A DNA stretch of 64,000 nucleotides from Anabaena sp. 4-3 (GTDB lineage: Bacteria > Cyanobacteriota > Cyanobacteriia > Cyanobacteriales > Nostocaceae). The stretch covers positions 394,809 to 458,808 of the forward strand of contig NZ_LUHJ01000026.1 in NCBI RefSeq assembly GCF_001597745.1. The letters are read 5' to 3'. A model generated the notes under the pieces. That model was given only the letters and a program-made list of their open reading frames with translations. It was not told the DNA's origin and searched no databases. Position numbers and translations under genes: made by a program. The first letter of the stretch is position 1. Each line of letters opens with the position of its first letter. Below are positions 36,597 to 47,035 of this stretch, piece after piece.

Positions 36597-37739
36597 ATGA
36601 AAATCTTATTTTTAGACCAAAGCGGTAAACCTGGTGGGGCGGAATTGTGTTTAATTGACATTGCTAAACCTTACCGCGATCGCGCCTTAGTTGGTTTGTT
36701 TGCAGATGGTAGTTTTAAAACATTACTACAACAAAATCATATACCCGTTGAAGTTCTCACCACCCAAAAAATTCAAGTTAGAAAACAAAGTAATTTCTTC
36801 CAAGCATTTGGTAGTTTAACACAACTCGCACCCCTAATATTTAAGGTAGCCGAAACCGCGAAAAAATATGATATAATCTATGCCAATACTCAAAAAGCAT
36901 TAGTTATTGGGGCAGTAGCTAGTTTTTTAGCTCGTCGTCCCTTGGTTTATCATTTGCATGATATCCTGTCATCAGAACACTTTAGCCAAACTAACCTTCG
37001 CGTTGCTGTTAACTTAGCTAATCGGTTTGCTACATTAGTCATTGCTAATTCCCAAGCTAGTAAAACAGCCTTTGTGCAAGCCGGAGGAAAAGCAGAAATA
37101 ACTCAAGTTGTCTATAACGGTTTTGATGGAAAACTCTATCAAACCAGTCCGGCGGAAACTCAAAAACTGCGGCAACAATTAGGAGTAGAAAAGAAATTTG
37201 TCGTTGGACAATTTAGCCGACTTTCACCGTGGAAGGGACAGCATATTTTAATCGATGCTATTGCTCAATGTCCGCCAGAAGTGACAGCAATTTTAGTTGG
37301 TGATGCTTTGTTTGGTGAACAAGATTATGTTAAACAATTACATCAACAAATTACCCAACTAGGACTAGAAAAGCGCGTGAAATTTCTGGGATTTCGGAAT
37401 GATATCCCGCAATTAATGGCAGCTTGTGATTTAGTCGCCCATACTTCCATTGCACCCGAACCTTTTGGTAGAGTCATTGTTGAGGCGATGCTGTGTGAAA
37501 AGGCTGTAGTGGCAGCTAAAGCTGGCGGTGCAACAGAATTAGTAGAACACGGAATTAATGGGTTTTTAACTACGCCTGGAGAGTCACAAGAATTAGCAGA
37601 AATTATTAATACTTGTCTGCAAGATCAACAGACAACTGCAACTATAGCGAGTCATGCTAGAACTACCGCTAGTCAACGTTTTGATGTCGCTCATATTAAT
37701 CAGCAAATTGCCGAACTATTATTAAGCTGCGCCAAATAA
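36597..37739 (+). CDS. Family 4 glycosyltransferase
   Basis: The true start is the ATG at 36597, overlapping a GTG at 36594. MKILFLDQSGKPGGAELCL is a GT4 start. FSRLSPWKGQHILIDA, AILVGDALFGEQDY and APEPFGRVIVEAMLCEKAVVAAKAGGATELVEHG are the donor-binding signatures. It has 380 residues. It closes the second sugar cluster and is followed by a palindrome that probably ends the transcript. Confidence 0.88.
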   Translation: MKILFLDQSGKPGGAELCLIDIAKPYRDRALVGLFADGSFKTLLQQNHIPVEVLTTQKIQVRKQSNFFQAFGSLTQLAPLIFKVAETAKKYDIIYANTQKALVIGAVASFLARRPLVYHLHDILSSEHFSQTNLRVAVNLANRFATLVIANSQASKTAFVQAGGKAEITQVVYNGFDGKLYQTSPAETQKLRQQLGVEKKFVVGQFSRLSPWKGQHILIDAIAQCPPEVTAILVGDALFGEQDYVKQLHQQITQLGLEKRVKFLGFRNDIPQLMAACDLVAHTSIAPEPFGRVIVEAMLCEKAVVAAKAGGATELVEHGINGFLTTPGESQELAEIINTCLQDQQTTATIASHARTTASQRFDVAHINQQIAELLLSCAK

Positions 37740-37742
37740 ATT

Positions 37743-37774
37743 ATGTAGAGACGTTATACATAACGTCTCTACAT
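37743..37774. terminator. palindromic repeat after GT4 gene (GTAGAGACGT family)
   Basis: A 15-bp perfect stem with a 2-base loop, 3 bases after the stop codon. The same family (core TAGAGACGTT) recurs at 46189-46216, so this is a dispersed palindrome that probably doubles as a transcript end. Confidence 0.6.
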
Positions 37775-37808
37775 CAAGGAATCAAGTATAATTGCAGTGA
37801 TCAATTAA

Positions 37809-38072
37809 CTAGGCTACTTCCCGCAGTTGCGTGGGGATATCCACCTCTGATAATGGTAAAGCCAGTTGTTCGGTTTGAGGTACAGCCGCTTGTTCTAACA
37901 CCTGAACTTCAATATTTACACTGATTAAATAACTACCTGTATCAGCACCTACTGCTTCAGCAATTAATTTAGCAATGTCTGGACGTTTTGCTGTAAGCGG
38001 ATCTCTGAGGATGCAACGATCCCATTCATGCTTGGCGGTGGGGTTGAGATTGAGAATGTAATGTTTCATCAT
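37809..38072 (-). CDS. Small conserved-looking protein of unknown function
   Basis: The paired ATG codons at 38072/38069 (MMKHYILNLNPTAKHEWD) are preferred to the upstream ATG at 38114, since GGAT lies just before them. The 87 residues are soluble: a short alpha/beta start, a helix (DIAKLIAEAVGADTG), then strands (SYLISVNIEVQVLEQ) and a polar tail. I do not recognise a family. It is isolated between convergent polysaccharide genes and the MscS gene. Confidence 0.55.
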   Translation of the reverse strand: MMKHYILNLNPTAKHEWDRCILRDPLTAKRPDIAKLIAEAVGADTGSYLISVNIEVQVLEQAAVPQTEQLALPLSEVDIPTQLREVA

Positions 38073-38256
38073 TTTACCAGATCCTTTAATCCCTCTTCCA
38101 GAAGACCGTGACATAGCTGTTATCTTGCTGTACTAGGCTTTTTCGACGTTAGAACTATTATAGTACATTTGTACTAAACAGGGATTGGGGACTGGGGATT
38201 GGGAAAAAGTTCTTCTCCCCTGCTCCCCTACTCCCTACTCTCTCAAGCAACAGAGG

Positions 38257-39984
38257 TTAAAAAGATTTACCGTTCTCTGGAGAGTTCAATAACTGAACAT
38301 CATTCACCCAAATTGCTTGCTGAGGTACGGGAATGTCAACGCCGACTTGATCGAAGGCGATTTTCAGACGACGACGGTATTCTCGCGCTACATCCCATTG
38401 TTTGAGAGGTTGGGTTTTAATCCAGACGCGAATCATCAAACCGCGATCGCCAAAATTATCTATCCCTAAAACTTGGGGTGTTTCCACAATTTGGCGTTTC
38501 CATTGTGGATCTTGATTCATGTTGAGAGCCACATCTTTAATTAACTGCAAAGCCTGTTCAATATCAGTATGATAAGCCACTGGAATCGTTAAATCGGCTC
38601 TTGACCAACGACTCGAAAGATTCGCCACCACTTTAATTTCACTGTTGGGAATCGTAATCAAGCGTCCTTCTGCGTCTCGTAGCTGTGTCATCCGTAAGTT
38701 GAGATTTTCGACTAAGCCGCCGACATCTCCCACAGCAATCACATCGCCTAAAGCATACTGATCTTCAATGATGATCAAAAAGCCATTAATCGCATCTTTG
38801 ATCAAGTTCTGCGAAGCTAAAGACACCGCCACACCGACTAAACCCGCACCCGCTAGCAGGGGGACGATATCGATACCAAAGAAAATCAAGGCTAGGAGAA
38901 TGCCAACCCCCACCCAAATCAAAGTCACAATACTTTTAGTTACACCAGAGAATGTAGAAACTCGCAGTTTCAAACGTTCGGAGGTTGCGGAATTTAATAA
39001 AGCACCACTGCTGATGAGGGTTGAGGTGAAGCGGTCAATTAGGGCAAAACTCAGACGAATAACTACATAAGTCCCGACTATAATTAGACCCAATTTTAAA
39101 GGAATTTGGGCGGCTGTGACAATCCCTACTTGCAATACCCTGGTATAAGGAAATAAACCCAAAATGATAAAACTACCACCGCCCCAAATCCCCCCTTGGG
39201 TGATTTGAAACAAGCGTTTTTTGACTTCTTGAAAATGTTGATGTTGCTGTTGATTTAGCTGAGATGTAATATTTTCAGCGTCTTGTGAAGGGGCGGGAAT
39301 AGGTTCTATGGAATTTTGTTTAGAACGACGCTGCCAAGTATAAACTCCCCAACCAGCTACAAGCATGGCGAGGGCGATACCAGCAGCGATTTTACCTTGG
39401 TTGAGCAGAAATTGCGGCTGTCGCTCTCGTTTAGCCCGTTCTAGCCCGGTTTTCACATCTTCAACAATTTGTTGTGCCAAGATTGAGGGATCTATCTGTT
39501 GCAGTCTAGCGTCTGCGGTGGTGACAGTCATCAGGTATTTACCGTTGACTTCAATGATTGGTAATCCATTGACTGTGCGGGTATTGACTTCAACTTGTTG
39601 TGCATCTGAGCGAAAGAATTTTGTACTGATTTGTGAGAGATTCTGTTGGATATTTTGCGAACGATCTGAAAAGTTGCTTCTGGATGCGGCAATTTGAAAT
39701 AATCGCCTACCATCCAAATACACCCAATCTGATACAGTTCGGTTATTCGTTTCATTGCTCAGATTGTTAGGAGCTGGCAATTGAGGTAAAAGAGGAATCT
39801 GGGCAGTAACTTTCGGCACAGAAGCAACATTCAACGCTGTTGTACCTGCGATCGCCGCAGATCCACCCCATACTGGTTTACTACCCAAAAAGCCGGGTAC
39901 TGACTGGCTAGAACCTGCTGTTGCTGCCGTTGTCACCGCCACAGCTATCGTGCATCGAGCGATCGCCAAAAATTTAAAGCGCAC
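38257..39984 (-). CDS. MscS-family mechanosensitive channel with N-terminal signal sequence
   Basis: 575 residues. A signal peptide (residues 1-24) is followed by a periplasmic segment, about five membrane helices between 195 and 400, and the MscS core (LLAGAGLVGVAVSLASQNLIKDAINGF and EDQYALGDVIAVGDVGGLVENLNLRMTQLRD, in outline). The cytoplasmic beta and C-terminal domains end near the stop. Such channels open under membrane tension to release solutes during osmotic down-shock. It is longer than E. coli MscS because of the extra N-terminal part. The gene has a simple-repeat array just beyond its stop. Confidence 0.9.
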   Translation of the reverse strand: MRFKFLAIARCTIAVAVTTAATAGSSQSVPGFLGSKPVWGGSAAIAGTTALNVASVPKVTAQIPLLPQLPAPNNLSNETNNRTVSDWVYLDGRRLFQIAASRSNFSDRSQNIQQNLSQISTKFFRSDAQQVEVNTRTVNGLPIIEVNGKYLMTVTTADARLQQIDPSILAQQIVEDVKTGLERAKRERQPQFLLNQGKIAAGIALAMLVAGWGVYTWQRRSKQNSIEPIPAPSQDAENITSQLNQQQHQHFQEVKKRLFQITQGGIWGGGSFIILGLFPYTRVLQVGIVTAAQIPLKLGLIIVGTYVVIRLSFALIDRFTSTLISSGALLNSATSERLKLRVSTFSGVTKSIVTLIWVGVGILLALIFFGIDIVPLLAGAGLVGVAVSLASQNLIKDAINGFLIIIEDQYALGDVIAVGDVGGLVENLNLRMTQLRDAEGRLITIPNSEIKVVANLSSRWSRADLTIPVAYHTDIEQALQLIKDVALNMNQDPQWKRQIVETPQVLGIDNFGDRGLMIRVWIKTQPLKQWDVAREYRRRLKIAFDQVGVDIPVPQQAIWVNDVQLLNSPENGKSF

Positions 39985-41843
<1,859 letters not shown>

Positions 41844-41863
41844 TCATTTAAAACCCATATCCC

Positions 41864-41982
41864 GACAGGGAATTAATTCCCTGTCTAATAGTTGAAGTCA
41901 TCTAAAGATGACTAGGGAAAATGAAGGTCTTTTAGTAAACTAAAGTTTACTTTGGCTATTAGCCCGGAACTTCAGTTCTGGG
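41864..41982. repeat. array of four hairpins downstream of ahcY
   Basis: Four successive inverted repeats: a perfect 22-bp palindrome (41864-41885), AGTCATC/GATGACT (41896-41913) and AGTAAAC/GTTTACT (41934-41951), both with loop TAAA, and CCCGGAAC/GTTCTGGG (41963-41982) with loop TTCA. The first may terminate ahcY. The last three resemble the hairpin-rich ends of IS200/IS605-type or palindrome-associated elements, but no transposase is present. Confidence 0.65.
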
Positions 41983-42157
41983 GGGGTTTGGAAGCTAAAT
42001 TATTAATAGTTTTTTGGGGATGGGCGTTTTGCTTGTTCCTTTTTTTTAACGAACCACGAAGACACGAAGGACACGAAGGAAGAAGGGAAGAAGAGAAGAA
42101 GGTATTGCTTGAGAATTTAGGTATAATCTAAGATAGAAAATATGGCTTTATGTTTTT

Positions 42158-42574
42158 ATGTCAGCGAAGGATATTTTTCATAATGCAGTTAGGTTAGCTT
42201 TAGAGAAAGATGGTTGGTTAATTACTGCTGATCCTTTAATATTTATAGTAGATACTATAGAATTTCGTATTGATTTAGGAGCAGAGCGACTTTTAGGCGC
42301 AGAAAAAGAAGGACAAAAAATCGCTGTTGAGATAAAATCTTTTTTAGGGAAATCGGCAATTAGTGAATTTCATACAGCTTTAGGACAAACACTTAATTAC
42401 CGTTCTATTTTAAGAACAGAAGAACCTGATCGTATTTTATATTTAGCAATTAGTTATGAAATATATACAGCATTTTTTCTGAAACCTGTGATTCAAAACA
42501 TAATTGGTGAACATAACTTAAAATTATTGATATTTGAAGGTAGCAAACAGGAGATTGTTTTATGGAAGGAATAA
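42158..42574 (+). CDS. xisH: XisH-family protein (intact copy)
   Basis: XisH was first named as a factor needed for excision of the fdxN element in Anabaena heterocysts, but homologues are scattered widely in cyanobacteria. The 138 residues carry the order D39 (RIDLGAE) and E58-x-K60 (VEIKSF), which fits the core of a PD-(D/E)XK nuclease fold. Trp20 is present here. Its last 13 bases overlap the start of xisI in another frame, as in the second pair. No fdxN element or xisF recombinase is visible in this window, so the role here is open. Confidence 0.9.
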   Translation: MSAKDIFHNAVRLALEKDGWLITADPLIFIVDTIEFRIDLGAERLLGAEKEGQKIAVEIKSFLGKSAISEFHTALGQTLNYRSILRTEEPDRILYLAISYEIYTAFFLKPVIQNIIGEHNLKLLIFEGSKQEIVLWKE

Positions 42575-42891
42575 ATTATTCTGAATTAGTACAGACTGTA
42601 TTAGCAAGACATACAGAAAGTCATTTAGCTAAGGGAACAGAACTACAATTAATATTTGATAATCAAAGAGATCATTATTTAGTAATTCATCTAGGATGGG
42701 AAGGTGAAAAACGGACTTATGGTTCAATGATTCATATAGATATTATCAACGGAAAAATCTGGATTCAGTGCGATTTTACAGAGGAAGGGGTAGCTAATGA
42801 GTTGGTAGAATTAGGTGTTCCGAAATCTGATATTGTTTTAGGTTTTAGATCACCTTATGTTAGGCAGTTTACTGGTTTTGCATCGGTTTAA
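42562..42891 (+). CDS. xisI: XisI-family protein (partner of the intact XisH)
   Basis: The 109 residues match XisI throughout: a hydrophobic beta core (HYLVIHLGWEG), the very conserved IHIDIINGKIWIQ, then EEGVANELVELGVPKSDIVLGF and a C-terminal RQFTGFA. The ATG at 42562 lies inside the end of xisH, so the two are translated together and likely form a complex. Biochemical function of XisI is not established. Confidence 0.9.
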   Translation: MEGINYSELVQTVLARHTESHLAKGTELQLIFDNQRDHYLVIHLGWEGEKRTYGSMIHIDIINGKIWIQCDFTEEGVANELVELGVPKSDIVLGFRSPYVRQFTGFASV

Positions 42892-42936
42892 ACTCTCATT
42901 GAATTTTAAACTGCTTGCTTTAGATAAAAAAATTAA

Positions 42937-44154
42937 CTAACGTAGAGCAGGACGTTTTATTATATCAGGAGGTAGTTGCAGACCATCCAATCCAGAAAGT
43001 TGCCTTACCCCAGACATAAAGATAGTATGTATAATGTTTTGGTGGTTAATAGCTTCTATAGAGTTTACAGAACATAAAAAATTACCGAATTTTTCTCCAT
43101 CAAGGTTTGCTCCAATAATTAATTTGCCATTATAAATAGAGAAATTAGTAGGTATTTTTTCGCAATATTTTAAATATTCGTTTACAGCTAAACTGATATA
43201 TCCGTTTTTATAGAGTGACACTTCTAACTTAAAGGGTTTTTGCATCATCTCCGAACTAATAGGAAGTTTGGCAATTATTTTATTTAATAATCGCCTTTGA
43301 GAGCCAAAAGTTTCAAAAATTAAAAATTTTGTAGTTTGTTGACAAGATAAGCCTAAAATATTACTTTTTTCCTTTTCTTTTTGCTTATTGCCATAAACAA
43401 ATATAAAGCCTTGTTTATTTATTTGTTGTAATTGTAATTCTAGACAAATTCTAATTCCAAAATTCGCTTGTTCTCGTATAGGAATTTGTATGTAAGAATT
43501 GTTAAACCAACAAGTTGGATTATCATAACCGTCCTTGATTAGCTTGCCATTATTGACAATCATAGGTTGGCGGTTCATAATAGCAGAGTAGCCGTTGTTA
43601 TCGCCATTAAATTTTTCAAAAATATCCTTGTAGGCAGCGACAAGGCAACGAGCTATATCATGAGTTAACCGTAAATATGTTTCTGGTATTTCACAAATAA
43701 CATCATGATATAGCTTATTTAAATCAGGCTGATTAACTTCAAAATTAGGTTGCCAATGAATAGAACCATTATAGGCAATTGCAAACACAAAATTCTGTAA
43801 GGTATATAATTGATTTTCGTATTTAATAATGGGAGCAGCTAGAAAATCTTGAATTTTTATATACTTACTATCTTGATGATTATAAATTTGTGTGCAGCAT
43901 TCGATATTTATAGTAATGCCTAATCTATTTGGAAAATTTTTATTTACTGGCACAAGTATAATTAGGTCATATTTGTATAACTCATGAGCTAGTGATCTTG
44001 GTGTATCTTGCTCAAGTATGACATTTCTTATAAAAAGTGCTAAATCTTCAAACCGATTATCAAGTTCTTGTTCAGCAAATATTTGTAACTTATTGTAATA
44101 TTCTAAGCCTCTTATTTTTTTATCGAAAGGATTTTTGTTGAAATTTTTATTCAT
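42937..44154 (-). CDS. Protein of unknown function with possible LamG/lectin-like C-terminal half
   Basis: 405 residues, AT-rich, with GGATAAG as ribosome binding site. I recognise no family. Residues 250-370 alternate strands and end with YNGKLIIGANLDGEKFGNF and SIEAINHQN, reminiscent of concanavalin/LamG-like folds. Residues 1-150 contain a helical start and several strands; no signal peptide or membrane helix is seen. It lies on the opposite strand between two xisH-xisI pairs, which suggests an accessory-gene neighbourhood, but no functional tie is shown. Confidence 0.55.
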   Translation of the reverse strand: MNKNFNKNPFDKKIRGLEYYNKLQIFAEQELDNRFEDLALFIRNVILEQDTPRSLAHELYKYDLIILVPVNKNFPNRLGITINIECCTQIYNHQDSKYIKIQDFLAAPIIKYENQLYTLQNFVFAIAYNGSIHWQPNFEVNQPDLNKLYHDVICEIPETYLRLTHDIARCLVAAYKDIFEKFNGDNNGYSAIMNRQPMIVNNGKLIKDGYDNPTCWFNNSYIQIPIREQANFGIRICLELQLQQINKQGFIFVYGNKQKEKEKSNILGLSCQQTTKFLIFETFGSQRRLLNKIIAKLPISSEMMQKPFKLEVSLYKNGYISLAVNEYLKYCEKIPTNFSIYNGKLIIGANLDGEKFGNFLCSVNSIEAINHQNIIHTIFMSGVRQLSGLDGLQLPPDIIKRPALR

Positions 44155-44250
44155 ATTTCTTATCCATTAACAAATCAAAATATTGGTAGGACTGTTGTAG
44201 TATAAGTAGGGTGCGTTAACCAAGTGTAACACATCAATTATTTTTCAGAT

Positions 44251-44329
44251 GTAGGTTGGGTTGAGTAACGAAACCCAACATCTTTATAATTTGATTGCGT
44301 TGGGTTGCACTTTGCTTAACCCAACCTAC
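44251..44329. mobile_element. small MITE-like element (GTAGGTTGGGTT terminal repeats)
   Basis: 79 bases with perfect 12-bp terminal inverted repeats (44251-44262 and 44318-44329). Inner blocks (AACCCAAC, GTTGGGTT) can pair too, so the whole element folds. This repeat type is very common between genes of Nostoc relatives. Confidence 0.75.
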
Positions 44330-44396
44330 GAATATAAATATTTTTTTGTAAATGTGCAAACTTATATAGTATATATTATAGTATAAAATTAACCCT

Positions 44397-44813
44397 ATGC
44401 CAGCTAGAGATATTTACCATAATTCCGTGAGAAATTCCCTAGAAAAAGATAATTAGCAAATCACCAAAGATCCATTTATTATACAATCGGGTACAAGAGA
44501 TTTATATATAGACTTAGGTGCAGAAAAACTTATAGCCGCCGACAAAACTGGACAGAAAATAGCAGTCGAAATTAAAAGCTTTATAGGTGCTTCTCCAGTC
44601 ACCGACTTAGAAAACGCTTTAGGGCAATATATCCTATATTATGACATCCTCAGTCGCTTAGAACCTGACCGTCGCTTATATCTCGCTATTCGTCAAGAAA
44701 CCTACTCCGAACTATTTCAAGAACCAATTGGTAAAATATTATTAGAAAATCAACGCCTTTGTTTACTTGTATTCGATTCAAAACGAGAGGTGATACTGCA
44801 ATGGATACCTTAG
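44397..44813 (+). pseudogene. xisH: xisH copy 2, broken by one in-frame stop at codon 20
   Basis: A frame beginning at ATG 44397 reads MPARDIYHNSVRNSLEKDN, then TAG (44454-44456), then continues intact to 44813 with QITKDPFI, DLYIDLGAEKL, AVEIKSF and EPDRRLYLAI. Codon 20 is TGG (Trp20) in the intact copy at 42158, so one G-to-A change made the stop. The rest of the reading frame, including the D...E-x-K core and the 13-base overlap with xisI, is unharmed. This could be recent inactivation or a sequencing error; no good in-frame start codon with ribosome binding site follows soon after the stop. Confidence 0.85.
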
Positions 44814-45136
44814 ATAATTATCGCCAAATTATTCAAAAAATATTAACCGAATATTCCCAACTACCCTACGCTTACGGAGAACTAGAAAGACAACTAATAA
44901 TAGACCAAAACGCCAACCATTACCTATTACTAACATTAGGATGGGAAAATAATCAACGGGTGCATGGTTGCTTAGTCCATATTGACATTATCAACGATAA
45001 AATCTGGATTCAAAGAGACGGAACAGAATACGGTATAGCAAACGAACTTGTTAACGCTGGTATTCCTAAAAATCAAATTGTTTTAGCCTTCCAACCAGCC
45101 GACATCAGACAATATACAGAATTTGCAGTTGCTTAA
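44801..45136 (+). CDS. xisI: XisI-family protein, copy 2
   Basis: ATG at 44801 (MDTLDNYRQII) is the real start; a longer frame from a TTG at 44759 lies within xisH. The core HYLLLTLGWEN and VHIDIINDKIWIQRDGTEYGIANEL are clear XisI features, and it ends RQYTEFAVA like copy 1. It is 111 residues and intact. Its start overlaps the broken xisH by 13 bases, so early stop in that gene would remove translational coupling unless xisI is started independently. Confidence 0.88.
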   Translation: MDTLDNYRQIIQKILTEYSQLPYAYGELERQLIIDQNANHYLLLTLGWENNQRVHGCLVHIDIINDKIWIQRDGTEYGIANELVNAGIPKNQIVLAFQPADIRQYTEFAVA

Positions 45137-45321
45137 AACTTTGCGTTCTTCCTTGCTAAACTAAAAACATTCCTACAAACTCATCCCATTGTTATGAAAC
45201 ATCTATACATATCCCCCCATTCCCTGCCTTGCGGCACGCTGCGCGAATGTGGGGAAGGGGGGTGAGGGGGGTGAGGTTTCCCAGCATTGGCTATGAACAA
45301 CAATACTGTTCCAACATCCTC

Positions 45322-45690
45322 TTACAGTAAATGCTGCAAACGAGTCAAGCGTTCTGAATAATTCTTAATCACCATTAGAGCAAACATTGGCGTTTCTTGA
45401 ACAGCAAACAGAAACCGCTTTTCATTTAAGTAAGCGAGTTTACAATCAGAGTGCGCGATCGCAGTATAAGTCCTGTTTTGTACGCCTACCAATACACCAG
45501 CACCAAATACTTCACCAGCCTCAATAGTTTCTACAACTTTACCATTGACTGATATATCTACTGTTCCCTCTACAATACCATACATATATTCACCAGGCTG
45601 TCCTTCTGTAAAGATGACTTCACCGGCTGAAAATACTTTATGGTCAGATTGTTTCTGAAATATACCAATCGTTATTACAGGACTTAACAT
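45322..45690 (-). CDS. Single-domain cyclic nucleotide-binding protein
   Basis: ATG at 45690 is chosen because AGGTGG lies just upstream; the longer frame would use a TTG. The 122 residues are one cNMP-binding beta-roll: FSAGEVIFTEGQPGEYMYGIVEGTVDI in outline, EAGEVFGAGVLVG, then a C-terminal helix. There is no DNA-binding helix-turn-helix, so it is not a full CRP-type regulator. The region equivalent to the phosphate-binding cassette (FGAGVLVGVQNRTYTA) lacks the usual RA pair, so cAMP binding is doubtful. It may act by protein contact. Confidence 0.85.
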   Translation of the reverse strand: MLSPVITIGIFQKQSDHKVFSAGEVIFTEGQPGEYMYGIVEGTVDISVNGKVVETIEAGEVFGAGVLVGVQNRTYTAIAHSDCKLAYLNEKRFLFAVQETPMFALMVIKNYSERLTRLQHLL

Positions 45691-45901
45691 AAATTCCACC
45701 TGCAAAATTCCTAAATGTCAACGCAGCTTCAAGATTGCTCATCTCAAAGCCGAGTCAAGTATACTACTGACTGGAAAGTAAGATTCACTATGCAAAATAT
45801 CATTAATCACTTTCCGAAACACAACTTTGTGCCAAATTGGCAACCATTTAGTGATTCACACTGGTATTATTTATATTGTGCAAGGGGTGTAGCAAAAGTA
45901 G

Positions 45902-45921
45902 CCCCGACCGCAAGGTTGGGG
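45902..45921. repeat. small hairpin with GCAA loop
   Basis: Eight base pairs (CCCCGACC with GGTTGGGG) closed by GCAA, within the gap after the cNMP gene promoter side. It matches a common palindromic repeat type and overlaps a spurious small frame. Confidence 0.55.
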
Positions 45922-45976
45922 TAACTTCTGCAAAATATCTGGGTTAATTTACGCTTCATGTTCTGCGGCTAGTCAT

Positions 45977-46100
45977 ATCATGTCCGTTTGAATAGTTATC
46001 ATATCTGTTGTGCTAGGGAACAGGGAACAGGGAACAGGGAACAGGGAACAAGAAAAGATTAGCATCGACAACTTTTCATAAGTAATTAGCCGGACGTGAT
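45977..46100. mobile_element. MITE-like element, copy 2 (ATCATGTCCG terminal repeats)
   Basis: 124 bases. The left end is identical to copy 1 at 28518, and the right inverted repeat (46091-46100) has one mismatch. Left flank and the sequence before the right end are also shared with copy 1. The internal GGGAACA array has a different number of units, which explains the 27-base length difference. Confidence 0.75.
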
Positions 46101-46188
46101 ATCATATCCTGTTCGCTTCAAATCAGATGATGACATCAGTTTTCGGCTAGTTAGACTACAGTATAGAGACGTTACTTACAACTGCACC

Positions 46189-46216
46189 GTAGAGACGTTG
46201 CATGCAACGTCTCTAC
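46189..46216. repeat. 28-bp perfect palindrome (GTAGAGACGTT family)
   Basis: Same repeat family as 37743-37774. A half-copy (TATAGAGACGTTAC) lies just upstream at about 46163. It lies beyond the stop of the minus-strand HAD gene and may end its transcript. Confidence 0.65.
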
Positions 46217-46255
46217 AAGGTTTTGAAACTTTTGACTTGATTTTATAGCCAATGC

Positions 46256-46936
46256 CTAACTTCTAACGCCTAAACTCTGTTCTAATAACTCACTAGCTTG
46301 GGTTAAAGAGTCCAACACTTGATAAGCTAAACACTTGATGTCTGGTGATGGTTGTTCGATGTCGGGAACCATAATTGGGTACATCCCAGCACTAAAGGCG
46401 GCTTCTATCCCTACACAAGAGTCTTCAAACACCACACACTGCACAGGTGCAACATTAATTCTGCGACTGGCTTCTAAATAGATATCTGGTGCGGGTTTAC
46501 CTTCAGCAACATCTTCACTGGTGACAATGGTTGTAAAGTAATGCAGAATTCCGGCGTTGGTTAAACGGCGAATGGTGCGACTGCGTGATGTGCCTGTGGC
46601 TAAGGCGATGACTATCCCCAAATGCTTTAACTGACGCAATAAATCTAATACACCTGCTTTTAATGGTAAACCTTCTTGCAACTCCCGGCGATCGCCTATT
46701 TCGATCCGTTGTGCTGTCACCGACTCAAAAGGAAAATGATTACCGTATCTTTGTTTGAGAATTTTTTCCCGCCAAGATAAATCACGCCCGACAAACTCGT
46801 AATAAAAATCATCACTCATAATATAGCCATGACTGGCTAAAGCTTGTTTCCAAGCCCAGCGCGCAATGCTTTCTGTATCAAACAGCAACCCATCCATATC
46901 AAAAATTGCGGCTCGGATATTTGCTAGCACACCCAC
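46256..46936 (-). CDS. HAD-superfamily phosphatase (beta-phosphoglucomutase-like)
   Basis: The nucleophile motif FDMDGLLFDTE near residues 12-22, the second motif ATGTSRS, the Lys in EGKPAPDIY and the acidic motif FEDSCVGIEAA complete the four HAD motifs. A helical cap follows motif one. Such enzymes dephosphorylate small sugar phosphates or isomerise them; the substrate is unknown. Start is GTG at 46936, or possibly the GTG at 46930 just downstream. It has 226 residues, a normal size. Confidence 0.88.
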   Translation of the reverse strand: MGVLANIRAAIFDMDGLLFDTESIARWAWKQALASHGYIMSDDFYYEFVGRDLSWREKILKQRYGNHFPFESVTAQRIEIGDRRELQEGLPLKAGVLDLLRQLKHLGIVIALATGTSRSRTIRRLTNAGILHYFTTIVTSEDVAEGKPAPDIYLEASRRINVAPVQCVVFEDSCVGIEAAFSAGMYPIMVPDIEQPSPDIKCLAYQVLDSLTQASELLEQSLGVRS

Positions 46937-47035
46937 ACCTCTGGTTATACCTTAACAACACCTAATTATGTAATTATGCCGTTTATTGGTTATCCAACCT
47001 CTCGCATTTAATCATCAGAAAATTTGGACTTAATT

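Noticed and set aside
38199..38405. 68-residue plus-strand frame at the end of the MscS gene
   Set aside because: It is a shadow of the MscS gene on the opposite strand, started in a repeat.
45715..45924. 69-residue frame divergent from the cNMP gene
   Set aside because: Its end is formed by a GCAA-loop repeat hairpin, and there is no ribosome binding site or recognisable sequence.
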